A stretch of 64,000 bases of DNA from JAGQRJ01 sp041402045 (GCA_041402045.1 JAWKSZ010000027.1:22881-86880), one strand, 5' to 3'; shown: positions 16,030 through 24,534, counted from the first letter of the stretch. Made by a program: numbers and translations. Notes: a model not told the origin generated them from the letters alone.

Positions 16030-16347
16030 CTAGAGGAAGCAGTCCTTGAGCACGGTCAGCTTGGTGGGGTCGTTGGACTTGATCTTGCCGCGCATGAAGT
16101 CCATGACGCCGGGCTTCCACTTGCCGGCGAGCATGTCCAAGAACAGCTTCTCGCTGGTCTTCAAGAACACGTCGGCGCCGTCGAGCTTGCCCTGGGCGAC
16201 CTCGCAGGCCTCAGGGGTGACCTTCATGTTCCACTTCTGCCCCTCGGCCTCGCCGAGGGAGAAGTAGAAGCTCATGGGGCCCTGGACCTTGCCCGGCTTG
16301 TAGCGGTTCTTCAGGTTCTCGAAGGCCTGGGCCAGCGCTTGACTCAC
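16030..16347 (-). CDS. SCP2 sterol-carrier-type lipid-binding protein
   Basis: 105 residues from GTG 16345-16347, chosen for GAGGAG 6 bases upstream. The sequence VQGPMSFYFSLGEAEG, VTPEACEVAQGKLDGADV, then LDMLAGKWKPGVMDFMRGK is the SCP2 fold, a hydrophobic tunnel that binds acyl chains, acyl-CoA or sterols. It is last in the minus-strand operon with the amino-acid dehydrogenase (22-base gap), epimerase and acyltransferase, supporting a lipid-handling role. Confidence 0.85.
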   Translation of the reverse strand: MSQALAQAFENLKNRYKPGKVQGPMSFYFSLGEAEGQKWNMKVTPEACEVAQGKLDGADVFLKTSEKLFLDMLAGKWKPGVMDFMRGKIKSNDPTKLTVLKDCFL

Positions 16348-16369
16348 GACGTGCTCCTCGGGGTTCGTG

Positions 16370-17410
16370 TTAGCAGGGGGTCTCGGGTGAGGCAACCGCG
16401 GCGAGCCGCGCGCCGGCCAACGCCTCAGCGGCCCGCCACAGGTCGCCGCCCTCAGCGCGCGCGGCGACCTGACGATAGGCGGCGCGGACCGCGGCCTCGG
16501 CGTGGTCCACCGTGGCTTGGGCGTTGCCCTGGGGCTGGAGGATCGCCACGGCGGCGCCGCCGTTGGCGAGGAAGCCGGGGACGAAGATCACCCCGCGCGC
16601 GGCGAGGGCCGCGGCGTGCTCCTGGGCCGGCAAGAACAGCTGCGCGTTGGCCGACCCGGCGACCACGCGGCAGCGCAGGCGCGCGATCACCGCGCGGTCG
16701 AACAGCGGCCCCAGCGCGCACGGGGCGAGGGCGTCGACGGCGGCCTCCAGCACCCGGTCGGGGTCTGCCAGGGTCGCGCCGAGCTCGAGGGCCACGGCCT
16801 CCGCGCGGGCGCGGTCGACGTCTGCCAGGATCAACTCCGCGCCGCGCGCGGCGAGCTGGCGCGCCAGCGCGCCTCCGGTCGCGCCGACCCCCTGCACCGC
16901 GATCCGCGCGCCAGCGACCCCGCCCAGGGCCTCCTCCAGGCAGGCCCGCACCCCCGCCGCCGTGGCGGCGCTGGCCACGGCGTGGTCGGCGGTGGGGGCG
17001 ATCCGATCGCACACCCCGCGCAGGACTGCGAGCTCCGCCTCGCCGATCCCCACGTCGGGGCCGGTCATGAAGTCCACCCCCAGCTCGCCCAGGGCGCGAC
17101 CGTAGGCCTCGAGCCGCTGGCGCGCGATCGCCGGGTCGTCCCAGCCCGCGTCGCGCAGGAGCACGGCCTTGCCGCCGCCGTAGGGCAGCCCGTGCACCGC
17201 GAACTTGCGGGTCATGGCCGCGGCAAGGCGCAGCGCGTCCGCGGCGGCGGCCGAGGCGTCGGCGTAGGGCGCGAGGCGCGTCCCGCCGCGGGCGGGCCCC
17301 AGCGTCCGGTCGTGGATCGCGACCACCGCGCGCATGCCGCTGGGGCGATCCTTGAGCCACACCAGCCGCTCGAACTCGGTGTGGGCGAGGAGCTCGGGGG
17401 CGGCGCTCAC
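16370..17410 (-). CDS. Leu/Phe/Val/Glu-type amino-acid dehydrogenase
   Basis: 346 residues from GTG 17408-17410, overlapping the upstream stop as GTGA. It has GPARGGTRLAPY, MTRKFAVHGLPYGGGKAVL (catalytic Lys in PxGGGK), DFMTGPDVG and a Rossmann domain with VQGVGATGG. It oxidatively deaminates a hydrophobic amino acid to the 2-oxo acid with NAD(P); branched-chain substrates would supply acyl-CoA starters, which would fit the lipid-type neighbours. Substrate choice is inference. Confidence 0.88.
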   Translation of the reverse strand: MSAAPELLAHTEFERLVWLKDRPSGMRAVVAIHDRTLGPARGGTRLAPYADASAAAADALRLAAAMTRKFAVHGLPYGGGKAVLLRDAGWDDPAIARQRLEAYGRALGELGVDFMTGPDVGIGEAELAVLRGVCDRIAPTADHAVASAATAAGVRACLEEALGGVAGARIAVQGVGATGGALARQLAARGAELILADVDRARAEAVALELGATLADPDRVLEAAVDALAPCALGPLFDRAVIARLRCRVVAGSANAQLFLPAQEHAAALAARGVIFVPGFLANGGAAVAILQPQGNAQATVDHAEAAVRAAYRQVAARAEGGDLWRAAEALAGARLAAVASPETPC

Positions 17411-18354
17411 CGGGGCACCCCCTGGCTCTGGCCCACGCTGGCCAGGGCCTGGACCGTGGTCAGCTCGGGCTCGAAGCGGAAGGCCCGGCGGAACTCGGAG
17501 TCGTCGATCACGCACGGGTAGCGGAAGTAGTCGATCAGGTGCTGGGGGAAGATCAGGCGCCAGCGCGCGAGCGCCCCCACGATCGGGTAGGCGAGCACGT
17601 GGGGCACGGGCACCGGCCGTCCGCCGGCCAGGCGCACGGCGTGGGTGTAGGACACCACCCCCTCCCCCGCGACGTTGAACACGCCGAAGGTCGGCTGGGG
17701 CGCCGTCGCCGCGAGCACGATCGCGCGGGCCATGTCCTGCTCGTGCACGAACTGCATGATCGGGTCGTAGCCCATGAGCGCGGGCGCAGAGCGGCTGCGC
17801 AGCAGCCGGCTCATGAGGTTGTTGAGGTGCGGCCCGATCACGTTGGCCGGGCGCAGCACGATCGTGCCCACGCCGCGGTGCCGCCAGAGGAAGGTCGTCG
17901 ACGCGTGGTCGAGCTCCACCGCGTCGGTGAGCTGGGGGAAGATCTGCGAGGCGCGCAGCGGCGCGTCCTCCTTGATCATGAGGTGGTTGTGCTGGTGCGC
18001 GCCGTAGACGTGGTAGGTGCTGAGCACGACCACGCGCTGCACGCCATGCTTGGCCGCCAGCGCGAGCAGGTGCCGGGTCCCCAGCACGTTCTGGTTGTAG
18101 CGCTGGTTCATGGAGCGCACGGCGGTGCCGCGGATCCGCCCCAGGTGGATCAGGATCGAGGGCTTGTGCCGGCGGAAGACCTCGGCCACCCGGCGCTGGG
18201 TGTAGCTGCGCACGCGGTAGAACTCGCCGCCGAAGGCGCGCCCCATGGGCAGCGGGCGCACGTCGAGGCCGGCGACCTCGCGCTCCTGCTCGAGCAGGCG
18301 CTCGGTCACGAGCCCGGCCAGGGCGCCCGAGACGCCGGTGATCAGGACGCTCAC
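17407..18354 (-). CDS. Extended SDR / NAD-dependent epimerase-like protein
   Basis: 315 residues from GTG 18352-18354, overlapping the upstream acyltransferase stop as GTGA. It begins with the Rossmann motif LITGVSGALAG, and has VVVLSTYHVYGAHQ and LRPANVIGP segments. A YxxxK pair is not obvious, so the classical catalytic Tyr/Lys may be displaced or missing. Tight coupling to a PlsC-like acyltransferase suggests a lipid or glycolipid substrate. Confidence 0.82.
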   Translation of the reverse strand: MSVLITGVSGALAGLVTERLLEQEREVAGLDVRPLPMGRAFGGEFYRVRSYTQRRVAEVFRRHKPSILIHLGRIRGTAVRSMNQRYNQNVLGTRHLLALAAKHGVQRVVVLSTYHVYGAHQHNHLMIKEDAPLRASQIFPQLTDAVELDHASTTFLWRHRGVGTIVLRPANVIGPHLNNLMSRLLRSRSAPALMGYDPIMQFVHEQDMARAIVLAATAPQPTFGVFNVAGEGVVSYTHAVRLAGGRPVPVPHVLAYPIVGALARWRLIFPQHLIDYFRYPCVIDDSEFRRAFRFEPELTTVQALASVGQSQGVPR

Positions 18355-19223
18355 CGACCCCACCTCGCGACCGGGTCCAGGCTGCGCAGCCAGGGGCGCT
18401 CGTCGAGCCCGCGCTGCAGGAGCCCGTCGATCCGGGCCTTGACCAGGTCGACCTTCTCCGCGACCTCGTGGTCGGGGGCGTCGGCGTCGCCCTCGAAGCG
18501 CAGCGGCTCGCCGAACTTGATCGCGATCGGGACCGGGAGCGGCAGCGCGCCCAGGGGCCCGAGCAGCGGCCAGAACGGGGTGACCGGGACGTAGGGGATC
18601 TTGAGCAGGCGCGCCAGCCACTTGGCGTCGTAGATCGCGGGGTAGGTCTCCTCGGCGCCGATCACCCCCACCGGCACGATCGGGGTCCCGGTCGCGATCG
18701 CCAGGCGCACGAAGCCGGTGCCGAACTCCTGCAGCTCGTAGCGGTGCCACCAGGTCTTGCCGCTCCCGCGCACGCCCTCGGGGAACACCATGATCGCCTC
18801 CTCGCGCTCGAGGAGGTTCTTGCAGTTCTCCGGGTCGCCCACGACCTGGCCGCAGCGCACGAAGAGCGTGCTCACGAAGGGCAGCGAGGGGAACCAGCGC
18901 TCGACCATGCCCCGCACGAAGCGCGGGGGGTCGGCGTCGAGGACCATGGCCAGCCCGACGAGCATGCCGTCGAGCGGCAGCTGCCCGCCGTGGTTGGGCA
19001 CGAGCATGACCCGACCTGCGGGCACGTTCTCGATCCCCTCGACCTCGACCCGGAAGTAGTCGCGGTAGATCCAGCGCGTCCAGCGCAGGACCCGCTCCAG
19101 GGTCTCGGGGTGCAGCCCGTAGGTGTCGAACCCGGCGCTGCTCACCCGACTCGCGCGCCGCAGCTTCTCGCGCAGCTCGCTGGAGATCGGAGGCGGAATC
19201 AGGCGGCGCAGGGTGCCGAGCAT
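18351..19223 (-). CDS. PlsC-like lysophospholipid acyltransferase
   Basis: 290 residues. The acyltransferase block reads VPNHGGQLPLDG (the His/Asp pair with the longer spacing seen in the NHSGGLPFDG subgroup), then FVRCGQVVGDPENC and VFPEGVRGSGK, the glycerol-phosphate-binding block. It acylates a lysolipid or alcohol acceptor at the inner membrane. It is first in a four-gene minus-strand operon; 113 bases separate it from the divergent SDR gene, which must hold both promoters. Confidence 0.87.
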   Translation of the reverse strand: MLGTLRRLIPPPISSELREKLRRASRVSSAGFDTYGLHPETLERVLRWTRWIYRDYFRVEVEGIENVPAGRVMLVPNHGGQLPLDGMLVGLAMVLDADPPRFVRGMVERWFPSLPFVSTLFVRCGQVVGDPENCKNLLEREEAIMVFPEGVRGSGKTWWHRYELQEFGTGFVRLAIATGTPIVPVGVIGAEETYPAIYDAKWLARLLKIPYVPVTPFWPLLGPLGALPLPVPIAIKFGEPLRFEGDADAPDHEVAEKVDLVKARIDGLLQRGLDERPWLRSLDPVARWGR

Positions 19224-19336
19224 GGAAGATCCTCGGCGACGTTTATAGCACCGTGGGCCTGAGCTCGGGGCGCCGTGGGCAGGGGTGTTCGATCTCCGAA
19301 CCCAGCGGTAGAGTCGGGCCTCGACAGGGGGACCCC

Positions 19337-20419
19337 ATGAGCGACGCGATCCTGGTCACCGGCGTGCCCGGGTTCATTGGCACCCGGCTGGTGCGCGCCC
19401 TCGCGCCCCAGGGTCGGCGGATCTTCCTGCTGTGCGAGGGCCGCTTCCTCCCCGACACCGAGGCCGCGGTGGCCGACATGGTGAAGCGGGGCGAGGCCCA
19501 GGCGGACCAGCTCGTGCCGGTGGTGGGGGATATCACCGCGGACGCGCTGGGGCTCTCGACGGCCGATCAGGAGCGGGTGCGCGCGGAGCTAGGCGAGCTC
19601 TACCACCTGGCGGCGGTCTACGACCTCGCGGTCCCCGAGGAGCTCGCGCGCCGGGTCAACGTGCGCGGCACCGATCGCGTGCTCGAGTTCCTGCGCAGCT
19701 GCCCCGCCGGGCAGGTGATCCACAACTACATATCGACCTGCTACGTGGCCGGGCGACGCCAGGGCATGGTGTTCGAGAACGAGCTCGACCGCGGGCAGAG
19801 CTTCAAGAACCACTACGAATCCACCAAGTTCGCGGCGGAGGTCCTCGTCGAGCGCAGCAAGCGCGACCTCGAGACCCGGATCTTCCGCCCCGCGATCGTG
19901 ATCGGCGACAGCAAGACCGGCGAGACCCAGAAGTTCGACGGGCCCTACCCCAGCTTCGGCGCGGTGATGATGGGCATGCTGGTCGTGATCCCGGGCGAGG
20001 GGCGCGCCCCCATGAACCTGGTCCCCGTCGACTTCGTCGTCGACGCGCTGGTCACGATCCCCCGGCAGCCGGACACCGCGGGCAAGACCTTCCAGCTCGC
20101 TGACCCGAACCCGCTCAACGCCCGCGAGACCCTGGAGCTGGTCGCCGAGCGCCTGGGCGCCCCGCGCCCGCGGCTCTCGGTGCCCGAGGCCTTCCTGCGC
20201 CCGCTGTTCAAGATCAAGCGCCTGACCGACTTCGTCGGCATGCAGGCCGAGGCCCTGGAATACTTCAACCACCCCATGGTCCTCGACACCACGAACACGC
20301 GGAGCGCGCTCCACGGCACCGGCGTGTCCTGCCCTCCGCTCCCGAGCTACATAAACCAGATCCTGCGCTACTACCGCGAGCGGGTCTCGCTCCCCTGGCG
20401 CTTCGACACCCCCCCCTGA
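19337..20419 (+). CDS. Extended SDR, fatty-acyl-reductase/thioester-reductase-like
   Basis: 360 residues from ATG 19337, with AGGGGG a few bases upstream. N-terminal TGVPGFIGTRL is the NAD(P) motif, HNYISTCYVAGRRQG and HYESTKFAAEVLV give the Ser and YxxxK catalytic residues. The overall layout resembles the NAD-binding-4 (male sterility) reductases that act on acyl-thioesters or sterol-like substrates. It is divergent from the acyltransferase operon and probably shares its pathway. Confidence 0.85.
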   Translation: MSDAILVTGVPGFIGTRLVRALAPQGRRIFLLCEGRFLPDTEAAVADMVKRGEAQADQLVPVVGDITADALGLSTADQERVRAELGELYHLAAVYDLAVPEELARRVNVRGTDRVLEFLRSCPAGQVIHNYISTCYVAGRRQGMVFENELDRGQSFKNHYESTKFAAEVLVERSKRDLETRIFRPAIVIGDSKTGETQKFDGPYPSFGAVMMGMLVVIPGEGRAPMNLVPVDFVVDALVTIPRQPDTAGKTFQLADPNPLNARETLELVAERLGAPRPRLSVPEAFLRPLFKIKRLTDFVGMQAEALEYFNHPMVLDTTNTRSALHGTGVSCPPLPSYINQILRYYRERVSLPWRFDTPP

Positions 20420-20426
20420 GGACCGA

Positions 20427-20930
20427 ATGCGAGCCCTGAGCCTGACCGTCTGCCTCTGCCTCTGCGCCTGCAGCGCGCCGCGCCCGCGCGTGAACCCCGG
20501 CCCCGCGGTCGCGCGGGAGGACCTCGAGCAGGAGGAGCTCCTGCGCCGCGCGCGCCAGGCGGAGGTGGTCCTGGTGGGGTCGGTCGAGACCACGATCGAC
20601 GCCCCCGAGGGCCTGCGCTACCGGGTGCGGGTCATGGACCTGCTCTCCGAGAGCCAGACCGCGCCGGGCCAGACCGAGCACCCCCACGCCGAGGACGCCC
20701 AGATCGAGGTCACGGAGCAGCTCTTCGTCGACAGCGGCCAGGAGCTGAAGATCGGCGGGCTCGAGCCCTTCGTGAACTATGTGTTCGTGCTCGTGCCCTC
20801 CCACGCCCCGAACCGCTGGTTGAACCTGATCGATCCCAGCCGCTACCCCTTCCCCGGGGCGCGGGAGCTGGCCGAGGACCTGCGCGGTGTGCACGACCCG
20901 GCCACCGCGGCGGGCGAGCGAGGGCAGTGA
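20427..20930 (+). CDS. Lipoprotein, unknown function
   Basis: 167 residues, 7 bases after the SDR gene. Lipoprotein signal MRALSLTVCLCLCAC with candidate lipobox Cys at 13-15. The mature domain contains VVLVGSVETTIDAPEG and YRVRVMDLL, a beta-rich pattern, and LEPFVNYVFVLVPS. No family recognised. Confidence 0.72.
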   Translation: MRALSLTVCLCLCACSAPRPRVNPGPAVAREDLEQEELLRRARQAEVVLVGSVETTIDAPEGLRYRVRVMDLLSESQTAPGQTEHPHAEDAQIEVTEQLFVDSGQELKIGGLEPFVNYVFVLVPSHAPNRWLNLIDPSRYPFPGARELAEDLRGVHDPATAAGERGQ

Positions 20931-20971
20931 GGCGCGCACCCACAGGCCCGGCTACCCTGGAGGGAGGTATC

Positions 20972-21028
20972 ATGAACGGCATGTTCGCCCCCCCGAGGAT
21001 CGGCCCTTGCACGACCCGACCCCACTGA
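20972..21028 (+). CDS. Possible 18-residue leader peptide before truA
   Basis: ATG at 20972 is preceded by an almost ideal ribosome site (GGAGGGAGG) at 5 bases. The frame encodes MNGMFAPPRIGPCTTRPH and stops 9 bases before the truA GTG. The strong initiation signal is the only evidence; conservation is unknown. Confidence 0.35.
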   Translation: MNGMFAPPRIGPCTTRPH

Positions 21029-21037
21029 GGGAGTCCC

Positions 21038-21889
21038 GTGGAGCCGCCCCCCGACGCCCGTCGCCTGCGGCTGACCGTGCACTACCACGGGTCTGGCTTC
21101 GCGGGCTGGCAGCTTCAGGAGCAGGCGCGCACGGTGCAGGGCGAGCTGGAGGCCGCGCTGCGGCGGATCACTCAGGCCCCGGCCCGGGTGTTCGGAGCCA
21201 GCCGCACCGACGCGGGGGTCCACGCCCTGGGCCAGGTCGCCCACGTCGACACCTCGAGCGCGCTGAGCTGCCGCAAGCTGCTGCGCGGGCTGAACGCGGT
21301 GCTGCCCCCCGACGTGAGCGTGTGGGAGGTCGAGGACGCGCCCGTGGACTTCCACGCGCGGTTCTCGGCGCGGGGCAAACACTACCGCTACCTGGTGCTC
21401 AACGGGCCCTGCCGCTCGCCGCTGGCGGCCGACCGGGCGTTCCACGTGGCCCACGCCCTCGACGCCTCGCGCATGCAGGCCGCGGCGCAGGCCCTGGTCG
21501 GGCGTCACGACTTCCGCTCGCTGGTGAGCCGCCCCGACGGCGACGGCGACTGCCACCGCACGCTGACCGCGGTCGAGGTCCAGGCCGGCCCGTGGGGCGC
21601 CGGGCAGTGGATCGCGATCGACGTGCTCGGCGAGGGCTTCCTCTACAAAATGGTGCGCACGATCGCCGGGACGCTGTGCGAGCTGGGCGCGAGCGCGGCG
21701 CCCGACCCCGCGGCGGCCATGCAGCGCTTGCTCGCGGCCCGCGACCGAACCTTGGCGGGGGCGACCGCCCCTGCCCACGGACTGTTTCTCTGCCGGGTGT
21801 TTTACGAGAAACTCCCGGAGACCCTGCCACCGCTCCCGCCCCCCGTCGTGACGGGGGTCGGGGCTCAGCCTGAAGGAGGCCACCGGTGA
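21038..21889 (+). CDS. truA: tRNA pseudouridine(38-40) synthase
   Basis: 283 residues, GTG start with GAGGGAG upstream. The catalytic block FGASRTDAGVHA holds the nucleophilic Asp; FAGWQLQ, HDFRSLVS and GEGFLYKMVRTIAGTL are the other family blocks. It modifies U38-40 of the tRNA anticodon arm. Its stop overlaps the hpf start (GTGA), so truA, hpf and probably ptsN/ptsH are one transcript. Confidence 0.96.
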   Translation: MEPPPDARRLRLTVHYHGSGFAGWQLQEQARTVQGELEAALRRITQAPARVFGASRTDAGVHALGQVAHVDTSSALSCRKLLRGLNAVLPPDVSVWEVEDAPVDFHARFSARGKHYRYLVLNGPCRSPLAADRAFHVAHALDASRMQAAAQALVGRHDFRSLVSRPDGDGDCHRTLTAVEVQAGPWGAGQWIAIDVLGEGFLYKMVRTIAGTLCELGASAAPDPAAAMQRLLAARDRTLAGATAPAHGLFLCRVFYEKLPETLPPLPPPVVTGVGAQPEGGHR

Positions 21890-22305
21890 CCGCCGGACTC
21901 CCCATTACGATTACCGGACGCTCGATGAACGTCCGCAAGGACCTCAAGGAATACGTCGAGAGCAAGGCCGGCCGGCTCGAGCGCTACAACGATCGCCTGC
22001 AGAAGATCGAGGTCGTGCTCTCCGAGCAAGGCGACCGCCGGATCGCCGAAATGATCGCCCACTCCCGCGGCGGCAAGCCGCTGGTGGGCAAGGCCGAGCA
22101 CGAGGACGCCTTCGCCGCGATCGACCTGCTCATGGACAAGATGTACCAGCAGCTCCACAAGCAGAAGGAGAAGCACGAGGACAAGCGCAAGCGCAGCGAG
22201 CGCGTCCCCCCCGCGCCCCAGCCCAGCGACGGCGCCTTGGACGAGAAGCTCCCGAGCTACGAAGAGGTCGTCGACAAGTTCGGCGAGACGTTCGACGACA
22301 ACTAG
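21886..22305 (+). CDS. hpf: Ribosome hibernation promoting factor (HPF/RaiA family)
   Basis: 139 residues, GTG start inside the truA stop. LPITITGRSMNVRKDLKEYVESK and LERYND open the beta-alpha-beta fold, and AAIDLLMDKMYQQLHKQKEKH is the basic helix that sits in the ribosome decoding site. A Pro/Ser linker and short acidic tail follow; the dimerisation domain of long HPF is absent. The neighbouring PTS genes are the usual RpoN/PTS-Ntr context of hpf. Confidence 0.94.
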   Translation: MTAGLPITITGRSMNVRKDLKEYVESKAGRLERYNDRLQKIEVVLSEQGDRRIAEMIAHSRGGKPLVGKAEHEDAFAAIDLLMDKMYQQLHKQKEKHEDKRKRSERVPPAPQPSDGALDEKLPSYEEVVDKFGETFDDN

Positions 22306-22306
22306 A

Positions 22307-22333
22307 GCCCCTCGGCCCCTCGCGCCGAGGGGC
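22307..22333. terminator. Hairpin after hpf
   Basis: GCCCCTCGG, 9-base loop, CCGAGGGGC, starting one base past the hpf stop. No T-run, so it may be a processing or attenuation structure. The 206-base gap to ptsN (22306-22512) holds further GC-rich partial palindromes but no gene. Confidence 0.45.
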
Positions 22334-22512
22334 CTGGGTGGCACCCCTGGAGGCCGCGTGGCCTCGAGCGACGCGTCGCGCTCCAGGGACCTTGGACCCT
22401 CTCAGGGCCTGTGCAGACGGGCCCTGCGCGGATCGACCCCGGCGGTCCCTCCGCGCTTTCAACGCAGCGGGGATCGGGCATAATGCGCCTGCCCACGGAG
22501 CGAAACGCAGCT

Positions 22513-22990
22513 ATGGAAAACCTCGAGTCCGTCCTCAAGCCCGAGCACGTCTTGCTGGGGGTGGAAGCTTCCTCCAAGGAGGACGCGATCCAGCGCCTCA
22601 TCGACCTCCTGGTCGAGGGCGGCGGGATCGCGCAAGGCGATCGCCAGGTGGTGTTCGACGCCGTCATGGCCCGCGAGGCTCGCGGGTCGACGGGCCTGGG
22701 TGAGGGGATCGCGGGTCCCCCACGTGCGCGACTGCGAGCACGTGGACGGCCTGGTCGCCGCGTTCGGTCGCTCCGAGGACGGCGTGCCCTTCGAGGCGAT
22801 CGACGGCAACCCGGTGCACCTGATCTTCCTGATCCTGGGCGGGTCCGGCACCAGCGACCAACACACCCAGTTCCTGCGCACCCTGGCCAGCCTGCGCCAG
22901 CACGAGCACTTCCTCCGGTTCCTGCGCGACGCGCCCGACGCCGCCAGCGCCTGGGACACCATCAAGGAAATGCTGGAGAGCCTGGCTTGA
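22513..22990 (+). pseudogene. ptsN: PTS-Ntr EIIA (ptsN), one-base frameshift
   Basis: MENLESVLKPEHVLLGV through EARGSTGLGEGIA reads in frame from ATG 22513; the continuation PHVRDCEHVDGLVAAFGRSEDG to WDTIKEMLESLA is in the +1 frame and ends at 22990. Removing one G from GGG at 22713-22715 gives GEGIAVPHVR, restoring the phosphorylatable His (PHxR motif) and a normal length of about 158 residues. EIIA-Ntr relays phosphate from HPr-like proteins for nitrogen, potassium and envelope regulation. The break could be a sequencing error, a real mutation, or +1 slippage on CCC-C; both halves are well conserved, arguing against old decay. Confidence 0.85.
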
Positions 22991-23268
22991 GCGACGGGCA
23001 GGAGGTCGTGCGCTCGGTCATCCTGCGCAACCGCTACGGGCTGCACGTGCGCCCGGCCACGACCATTGCCCAGACCGCCAAGGACTTCGCCTGCGAGATC
23101 GCCCTGATCAAGGACGAGAACGAGGTGGACGCCAAGAGCATCTTCAGCATGCTGACCCTCGGCGCCGAGCAAGGCACCGAGCTCACCCTGCGCGCTCGCG
23201 GAGCCGACTCCGAAGCCGCAGTGGACAAGCTCGCCGACGTGATCAGCAACTTCGACGTCAACGACTGA
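22987..23268 (+). CDS. ptsH: HPr/NPr phosphocarrier protein
   Basis: 93 residues from TTG 22987, overlapping the ptsN stop (TTGA) with GGAGAG 6 bases upstream. The active site is GLHVRPA with the phosphorylated His; the KSIFSMLTLG block is the region of the regulatory Ser46. Its adjacency to ptsN and hpf points to the nitrogen-type PTS (NPr role) rather than sugar uptake; no EI or HPr kinase is in the window. Confidence 0.94.
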   Translation: MSDGQEVVRSVILRNRYGLHVRPATTIAQTAKDFACEIALIKDENEVDAKSIFSMLTLGAEQGTELTLRARGADSEAAVDKLADVISNFDVND

Positions 23269-23278
23269 GAGCCCCGCC

Positions 23279-23638
23279 ATGACCCAGAAGCCCGCTACGT
23301 CCAACGTGAGCTCCCTGGCGACCCCCTCCGACCTCGGCGGGCGCCCGGGCGAGACCTCGAGCAGCGCCGCCGCCGCGACGGGCGGCGCCGCGGGAGGGGT
23401 CCACGCCCCGGAGCTCGAGCGCGAGCTCCCGCCCCCCTACGCCCTGCGCTTCAAGGGCGGCGAGGCGGTCGAGCTGACCAAGGACCAGCGCTACGCCGAC
23501 CAGGTCGTGATCCGCGCCGGCGAGCGGGGCAAGACCCTGCACCCCAGCAGCCAGGCCGCGAGCTGGGTGGTGCTCTTCCCGCGGATCAGCGGCTCGAAGC
23601 CCTACGTGGTTCCCGAGTGGCTGCTCTCGAAGGTCTGA
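23279..23638 (+). CDS. Hypothetical small protein
   Basis: 119 residues, 10 bases after ptsH. Residues 1-40 are Ser/Ala/Gly-rich and probably disordered; residues 45-119 (YALRFKGGEAVELTKDQRYADQVVIRAGERG, broken by a turn) look like a compact beta domain ending in VVPEWLLSKV. No family recognised. Spacing suggests it belongs to the truA-ptsH transcript. Confidence 0.6.
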   Translation: MTQKPATSNVSSLATPSDLGGRPGETSSSAAAATGGAAGGVHAPELERELPPPYALRFKGGEAVELTKDQRYADQVVIRAGERGKTLHPSSQAASWVVLFPRISGSKPYVVPEWLLSKV

Positions 23639-23660
23639 GCCGGAGTCCCCGAGGCCCGCG

Positions 23661-24386
23661 GTGATCCTCCCGCGGCTGGCCGAGCTGGCCCAGGGAGGCG
23701 AGCTCACGGCGGACGCTGGGGACACCCTGGTGGTGCTCGCCCCCGGGGTGCGACGCCACGCCTCCACCGAGGCGGCCGAGGCGGTGGCCCGAGTGCTCGG
23801 GGCCTCCCCTGACGAAGGCCGCCTGCGGCTGGCGGTGACCTACCCCGAGCCCCTGGTCCAGCTCGAGCAGGAGGCCGCCAGCGACGCGCTGCGAGCCCTG
23901 CGCGAGGCCGGCGTCGAGGCCTTCGACGTGCCCACGGCCGAGGTCGCCCAGGCGCCCGCCGCGTTCGAGGTCGAGCGGGTCGAGGAGGACGACGACGGCT
24001 GGGTGTTCCGCGACCGCGAGGGCGCCGTCCGGCACCTGGGGCGCGAGGCCCCGCGCTTCGTGGCCCAGGGTCAGCGCCTGACGCTCAAGGAGGACGGACG
24101 CCGCCGGAGCGAGCCGGTGGCCCTCGTGTTCCAGCTGGGCGGCTCGCCGCTGCTCCTGAGCCCGTTCTCCCTGCGCAGCGGCCCCGTGGGCAAGACGCCG
24201 CCCCAGCGCCTGGCGGAGCTCGTCGCCGAGCTGCTCGAGCCCCCCGGGCGGGGGGCCACGATCCCCGGGTGCAGCGCCCCGGCGCTCCTGGCCCCGGACG
24301 GGGAGGGGACCCGCTCCAACGGGCGCAGCCTGGCCCTGGCCGCCCGCCTCCTGCGCTGGCAGGTGGAGCAGGATTCCTTGGGGTAA
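23661..24386 (+). CDS. Hypothetical protein, unknown function
   Basis: 241 residues, GTG start 22 bases after the previous stop. No signal or membrane helix. The N-terminal part alternates helix and strand (TLVVLAPGVRRHASTEAAEA), and the C-terminus is Leu/Ala-rich helix. Codon use matches neighbours, so it is probably a real gene at the end of the truA-ptsH unit. No motif identified. Confidence 0.6.
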   Translation: MILPRLAELAQGGELTADAGDTLVVLAPGVRRHASTEAAEAVARVLGASPDEGRLRLAVTYPEPLVQLEQEAASDALRALREAGVEAFDVPTAEVAQAPAAFEVERVEEDDDGWVFRDREGAVRHLGREAPRFVAQGQRLTLKEDGRRRSEPVALVFQLGGSPLLLSPFSLRSGPVGKTPPQRLAELVAELLEPPGRGATIPGCSAPALLAPDGEGTRSNGRSLALAARLLRWQVEQDSLG

Positions 24387-24447
24387 CTCCGGGCTGCGTG
24401 GTAGCCTAGGCCCGCTGCGGGCAGGGTGCCCGCGCCCAAGAATGCAG

Positions 24448-24515
24448 CCCTCAGCCCGCTGAGGGAGGAGGCCGAGCAGCGTCGCTGCGCGGCCGAGGGG
24501 CCTCCCAGAGGCCCC
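24448..24515 (+). promoter_or_regulatory. Two-hairpin leader before the desaturase gene
   Basis: CCCTCAG-cccg-CTGAGGG (24448-24465) and GGGGCCTC-cca-GAGGCCCC (24497-24515), the second ending 19 bases before the GTG start. They could control translation or be leftover terminator structures. No known riboswitch class recognised. Confidence 0.35.
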
Positions 24516-24534
24516 CCATGAAAGGAAGCGGTCC

